A stretch of 9,020 nucleotides of DNA from Treponema sp. UBA4319 (GTDB lineage: Bacteria; Spirochaetota; Spirochaetia; Treponematales; Treponemataceae), in NCBI GenBank assembly GCA_002393865.1, contig DGUD01000114.1:1-9020 (forward strand), in the 5' to 3' direction. Shown here in pieces: positions 6,189 through 9,020 of this stretch. Numbering within the stretch: position 1 is the first letter of the stretch; each line of letters opens with the position of its first letter. Made by a program: the position numbers and the translations under genes. The notes beneath the pieces are model-generated. The model saw only the letters and a program-made list of their open reading frames with translations, did not search any database and had not been told where the DNA came from.

Positions 6189-7682
6189 ATGACACGCGCA
6201 AAACTATGCCTTACACTGACGGGAAAGACGCTCGCGGAAGACCTTGAGACGCTGGAGAAATACCGCCCCTTTGTGGATATTGCGGAGCTGCGGGGAGACT
6301 TCCTGCAGGAGGACGAGCGCCTGAGCCTCCGGCAGTTCCCGCGGCTGGCGGGGATTCCCTGCATTCTGACTATCCGCCGGAGGATAGACGGCGGTATGTT
6401 CGACGAGGGCGATGCCGCCCGGACGGTTTTGTTTGCGCGCGCCATCTCCTTTGCCGACGCGGACAGGTCAAAGAATTTCCAGTTCATCGATTTTGAGGAA
6501 GACTTCCATGTGGCAAGCCTTCAGGATGCGGCGCTGGCGTTCGGGACAAGGATTATCCGGAGCGTCCACGATATGGAGCACCCCATAACGGACATCCGCA
6601 GCAGGCTGGAGGAGCTCAGCTCGTCTTCGATGGAGATTCCGAAGATTGCCTTTATGCCCCATAGCCTGGACGATGTGCGCCGGCTTTTTATGGAGGCGGA
6701 GTCCCTCAAGGACAACAACCACATCCTTGTGGCGATGGGCGAGCTCGGCATACCGTCGCGCATCCTTGCCACAAAGCTCAAGAATTTCCTTACCTATACA
6801 TCCCCCGCGGAGACGGTGGCGAATACCGCCGGGCTGGCGCACCTTGACCCGATGACGATGAACAATGTGTACCACTTCAAGCAGCTGGACGGGGAGACAA
6901 AGATTTTCGGTATCACGGGCTGGCCGCTCTCGGCGACCTCCAGCCCGGAGCTGCACAACAGCGGCTACCAGAAGCACAAGATAAATGCGGTGTACATCCC
7001 CGTAAAGGCAGAGAAATTCGAGCAGGCGCTTGATTTTGCCAACAGCATCGGCATTCAGGGGATGTCCGTCACGGTGCCGCACAAAGGCAGCGTCCTTTCG
7101 TATATCCAGAACCAGGACGAACGGGTTGAGGCAATCGGGGCGAGCAACACCATACTCCGGAAAGGCTCCTCTTGGTACGCCTACAACACGGATGCCATGG
7201 GCTTTGCCCGCGCGCTGCTTGAGTGCACCGGGCTCAAGAGCCTTGCGGGCAAGCATGTCGCAATCATCGGCGCGGGCGGCGCGGCAAAAGCCGTCGCGTA
7301 TGCGGTAAAAAAACTCAACGGCAAGGCGTGCATCTTCAACAGGACAGTCCGCCGGGCACAGGCCATCGCGGAGGCGTACGGCTTCAAGTATGCGCCGCTT
7401 TCCCCGGAATCGAACGCGCTGCTGCGCAAGTACAGCAGCATCATCATCCAGACGACATCAAAGGGGATGAACTGCACGGAATCGTCGAATGCCGACAACG
7501 ACCCGCTCTTCTTCTACGAGTTCAGCGGAAAGGAATTCCTTTTTGACATCATCTACGTTCCTGCCACCACGCCGATTATGGCGCGCGCTATGGCGGAAGG
7601 CTGCCGTGTCTGCAACGGCTACAACATGCTGCTGTATCAGGGCTACCGGCAGTTCGAGCTTTTTACCGGTACCGAATATTAG
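6189..7682 (+). CDS. aroDE: Bifunctional 3-dehydroquinate dehydratase (type I) / shikimate dehydrogenase
   Basis: This 497-residue fusion carries steps three and four of the shikimate pathway in the cytoplasm, turning 3-dehydroquinate into shikimate with NADPH. Residues 1 to about 225 are a type I dehydroquinase: ELR at 33-35, Arg63 in TIRRRIDGG, His127 in SVHDM, the Schiff-base Lys152 in IPKIAFMP and Arg191 in IPSR. Residues about 237-497 are shikimate dehydrogenase: GWPLSATSSPELHN, catalytic Lys299 in VTVPHK, Asn320 in GASNT, catalytic Asp335 in NTDAMGF, the dinucleotide loop GAGGAA (361-366) and NRT, which favours NADP. The same domain order is found in plant and chlamydial fusions. Oddities: Asp67 stands where E. 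coli AroD has Glu86, and the PGQ loop near 213-216 reads TAGL, so the Gln is absent. Thr250 replaces the first Ser of the HSxSP motif. The start is supported by GGAGAA at 6178-6183. Confidence 0.93.
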   Translation: MTRAKLCLTLTGKTLAEDLETLEKYRPFVDIAELRGDFLQEDERLSLRQFPRLAGIPCILTIRRRIDGGMFDEGDAARTVLFARAISFADADRSKNFQFIDFEEDFHVASLQDAALAFGTRIIRSVHDMEHPITDIRSRLEELSSSSMEIPKIAFMPHSLDDVRRLFMEAESLKDNNHILVAMGELGIPSRILATKLKNFLTYTSPAETVANTAGLAHLDPMTMNNVYHFKQLDGETKIFGITGWPLSATSSPELHNSGYQKHKINAVYIPVKAEKFEQALDFANSIGIQGMSVTVPHKGSVLSYIQNQDERVEAIGASNTILRKGSSWYAYNTDAMGFARALLECTGLKSLAGKHVAIIGAGGAAKAVAYAVKKLNGKACIFNRTVRRAQAIAEAYGFKYAPLSPESNALLRKYSSIIIQTTSKGMNCTESSNADNDPLFFYEFSGKEFLFDIIYVPATTPIMARAMAEGCRVCNGYNMLLYQGYRQFELFTGTEY

Positions 7683-7690
7683 CGCCGCTT

Positions 7691-7719
7691 GGCGCCCGGA
7701 GCAAGAGGCGCCTGTTTTT
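7691..7719 (+). terminator. Rho-independent terminator after aroDE
   Basis: GGCGCC at 7691-7696 pairs with GGCGCC at 7707-7712 around a 10-base loop and is followed by TGTTTTT. It starts 9 bases after the aroDE stop. An alternative stem uses GCGCC 7682-7686 with GGCGC 7691-7695. The stem is short, so termination may be partial. That would let some transcript reach rpiA, for which I see no clear promoter of its own. Confidence 0.6.
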
Positions 7720-7736
7720 ACGCAAGAGAGGTATAT

Positions 7737-8465
7737 ATGAGCATAACAAAGGAAGAGCAGAAAGTCCTTGCCGCCCGGACAGCGGTGGACACGCTTATTG
7801 CCGGGAAACAGATTTTCAGCGGCATGAAGATTGGATTGGGAACCGGCTCTACCGCGATGCCGGCGGTAAAACGGCTTGCCGAACGGATTCACGACGGAAC
7901 GCTCCGCGACATCAAGGCTGTGGCGACGAGTTTCCAGACGGTGCTCGCCTGCGAGGAGCTCGGCATCCCGGCATACACGATGAACGACCGGATTATCGGC
8001 GGCAGGCTTGACCTTGCCATCGACGGCGCGGATGAAATCGGCCCCGGAAACACGCTCATCAAGGGGGGCGGAGCTGCCCTGCTGCGCGAGAAAATCATCG
8101 CCTACAACGCGGTCGCATTTGCCATCGTCGCGGACGAATCGAAGGTGGTCGCCAGCCACGGCACGGGATTCCCCCTGCCGGTAGAAATCATTCCTGAGTC
8201 GCGCGTCCCGGTGATGCAGGCGCTGCAGGAGCTTGGGGCGGAATGCACCCTCCGCGAAGGCGTGCGCAAGGCCGGCCCCGTCATCACGGATAACGGCAAT
8301 ATGATTCTTGACTGCCTGTGGAAAAAAGCCGTTGACCCCTGCGCGATGGAGGATGCCATCAACCGCATTACCGGCGTAGTTGAATGCGGCTTCTTTACAA
8401 AGCTGGTTCCGACGGCTTTTGTCGCGCACGCCGACGGCAGCGTGGAGACGCTGCGTAAAGCATAA
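7737..8465 (+). CDS. rpiA: Ribose-5-phosphate isomerase A
   Basis: This 242-residue cytoplasmic enzyme interconverts ribose-5-phosphate and ribulose-5-phosphate in the non-oxidative pentose phosphate pathway. Family marks are GLGTGST (33-39), the phosphate-binding loop, and DGADE (96-100) with Asp96 and Asp99 matching catalytic E. coli Asp81 and Asp84. KGGGAALLREK (109-119) supplies the catalytic Lys109 and Glu118. Later come FPLPVEIIP and ITDNGNMILD. Length is close to the usual 220-235 residues. The ATG at 7737 was chosen because AAGAGAGG (7724-7731) sits 5 bases before it. An ATG at 7689 in the same frame would place the aroDE terminator inside the gene. The enzyme supplies ribose phosphate for nucleotides and feeds erythrose-4-phosphate metabolism, a loose link to the neighbouring shikimate gene. 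It faces rubrerythrin tail to tail. Confidence 0.95.
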   Translation: MSITKEEQKVLAARTAVDTLIAGKQIFSGMKIGLGTGSTAMPAVKRLAERIHDGTLRDIKAVATSFQTVLACEELGIPAYTMNDRIIGGRLDLAIDGADEIGPGNTLIKGGGAALLREKIIAYNAVAFAIVADESKVVASHGTGFPLPVEIIPESRVPVMQALQELGAECTLREGVRKAGPVITDNGNMILDCLWKKAVDPCAMEDAINRITGVVECGFFTKLVPTAFVAHADGSVETLRKA

Positions 8466-8470
8466 GCGCG

Positions 8471-8492
8471 TGCGGGCGCAGCTGAGCCCGCA
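8471..8492. terminator. Hairpin between convergent rpiA and rubrerythrin genes
   Basis: TGCGGGC at 8471-8477 pairs perfectly with GCCCGCA at 8486-8492 around an 8-base loop, five bases after the rpiA stop. There is no T-run on either strand, so it is not a textbook rho-independent terminator. Its place in a 76-base convergent gap suggests it slows or protects both transcript ends. A second, looser stem (CCCGC 8496-8500 with GCGGG 8517-8521) follows, and a small one (GGCG 8532-8535 with CGCC 8539-8542) touches the rubrerythrin stop. Confidence 0.4.
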
Positions 8493-8541
8493 TGTCCCCG
8501 CTGGCAAAACGATGCGGCGGGAACGTGCGGGGGCGTAGCGC

Positions 8542-9020
8542 CTAGTAATTTTCCGCGTTCACCTCAAAATAGCTCTGCGGATGGTTGCAGACCGGGCAGA
8601 CCTCAGGGGCTTTTGTTCCCACGACGATATGACCGCAGTTGCGGCATTCCCAGATTTTTACCTCGCTCTTCTCAAAGACCTGCTGCATCTCGACGTTCTT
8701 CAGCAGCGCGCGGTAGCGCTCCTCGTGATGCTTTTCGATGGCGCCGACGGCACGGAATTTCTGCGCGAGCTCCGCAAAGCCTTCTTTTTCCGCAGTCTTT
8801 GCGAATTCCTCGTACATGTCCGTCCACTCGTAGTTCTCGCCGTCTGCGGCGGCCTTCAGGTTCTCCGCGGTGGATCCGATGCCTTCCAGCTCCTTGAACC
8901 ACATCTTGGCGTGCTCTTTCTCGTTGTCCGCAGTCTTGAGGAAAAGCGCCGCAATCTGCTCAAAGCCATCCTTCTTGGCCTTTGACGCAAAATACGTGTA
9001 CTTGTTGCGCGCCTGGCTTT
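8542..9020 (-). CDS. rbr: Rubrerythrin (N-terminus cut off by window edge)
   Basis: This non-haem di-iron protein acts as an NADH-linked peroxidase against hydrogen peroxide in anaerobes, in the cytoplasm. The visible 158 residues start at [10 protein letters not shown] and continue past the right edge; about 20 residues are missing, including the first iron ligand Glu, whose codon is cut. The ferritin-like four-helix part shows EKEHAK (an ExxH iron pair), EWTDMYEEF and IEKHHEERY (the second ExxH pair). The C-terminus is a rubredoxin domain with two CxxC pairs, CRNC and CPVC, which bind one iron. An internal Met at 8904 could be mistaken for the start, but the family match runs straight through it. 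The gene converges on rpiA, and its promoter lies outside the window. It indicates an anaerobic or microaerophilic lifestyle. Confidence 0.95.
   Translation of the reverse strand, partial: SQARNKYTYFASKAKKDGFEQIAALFLKTADNEKEHAKMWFKELEGIGSTAENLKAAADGENYEWTDMYEEFAKTAEKEGFAELAQKFRAVGAIEKHHEERYRALLKNVEMQQVFEKSEVKIWECRNCGHIVVGTKAPEVCPVCNHPQSYFEVNAENY

Noticed and set aside
5956..6192. Small 78-codon plus-strand frame covering the aroDE leader
   Set aside because: It has no ribosome site, an Arg-rich unstructured product, and contains the promoter and leader stems.
1..9020. CRISPR arrays, insertion sequences, tRNA or rRNA genes
   Set aside because: I saw no regular repeat-spacer pattern, transposase, terminal inverted repeats or tRNA-like cloverleaf in the few non-coding stretches.

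Overview
The window is GC-rich (about 60% by eye) and almost fully coding. It looks like a piece of an anaerobic, spirochaete-type chromosome, most likely Treponema-like. That assignment is inference. It rests on a group III phosphofructokinase with a GGNGT site, a bacterial XPB/ERCC3 helicase (known from actinobacteria and treponemes among others), a fused AroD-AroE enzyme and a rubrerythrin. No mobile element, CRISPR array, tRNA or rRNA was found.

Layout. Bases 1-102 are a short upstream region with a possible divergent gene start on the minus strand (weak) and a good extended -10 promoter. From 103 to 5944 there are four tightly packed plus-strand genes: 6-phosphofructokinase, a short FMN-dependent alpha-hydroxyacid dehydrogenase-like protein with four N-terminal cysteines, an XPB-type DNA helicase, and a 696-residue protein resembling the Helicase_C_3-containing neighbour of XPB in mycobacteria. 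The junctions are a 1-base gap, a 38-base overlap and a 10-base overlap, so this is almost certainly one transcription unit. A second promoter at 5990-6018 precedes a structured leader of about 165 bases and then a bifunctional 3-dehydroquinate dehydratase/shikimate dehydrogenase (aroDE). A hairpin-plus-T-run terminator separates aroDE from rpiA (ribose-5-phosphate isomerase A). A 76-base convergent gap with a strong hairpin follows, then rubrerythrin on the minus strand, which runs off the right edge.

How the genes fit together. pfkA, rpiA and aroDE belong to linked central-carbon steps: glycolysis, the pentose phosphate pathway, and the shikimate pathway fed by erythrose-4-phosphate. The XPB helicase and its partner are a probable DNA-processing pair translated in a coupled way. 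Their place downstream of a glycolytic gene is the least expected part of the window. The XPB/partner pair is the best candidate for an under-described system. The structured aroDE leader and the altered dehydroquinase active-site loop are the next most interesting signals.
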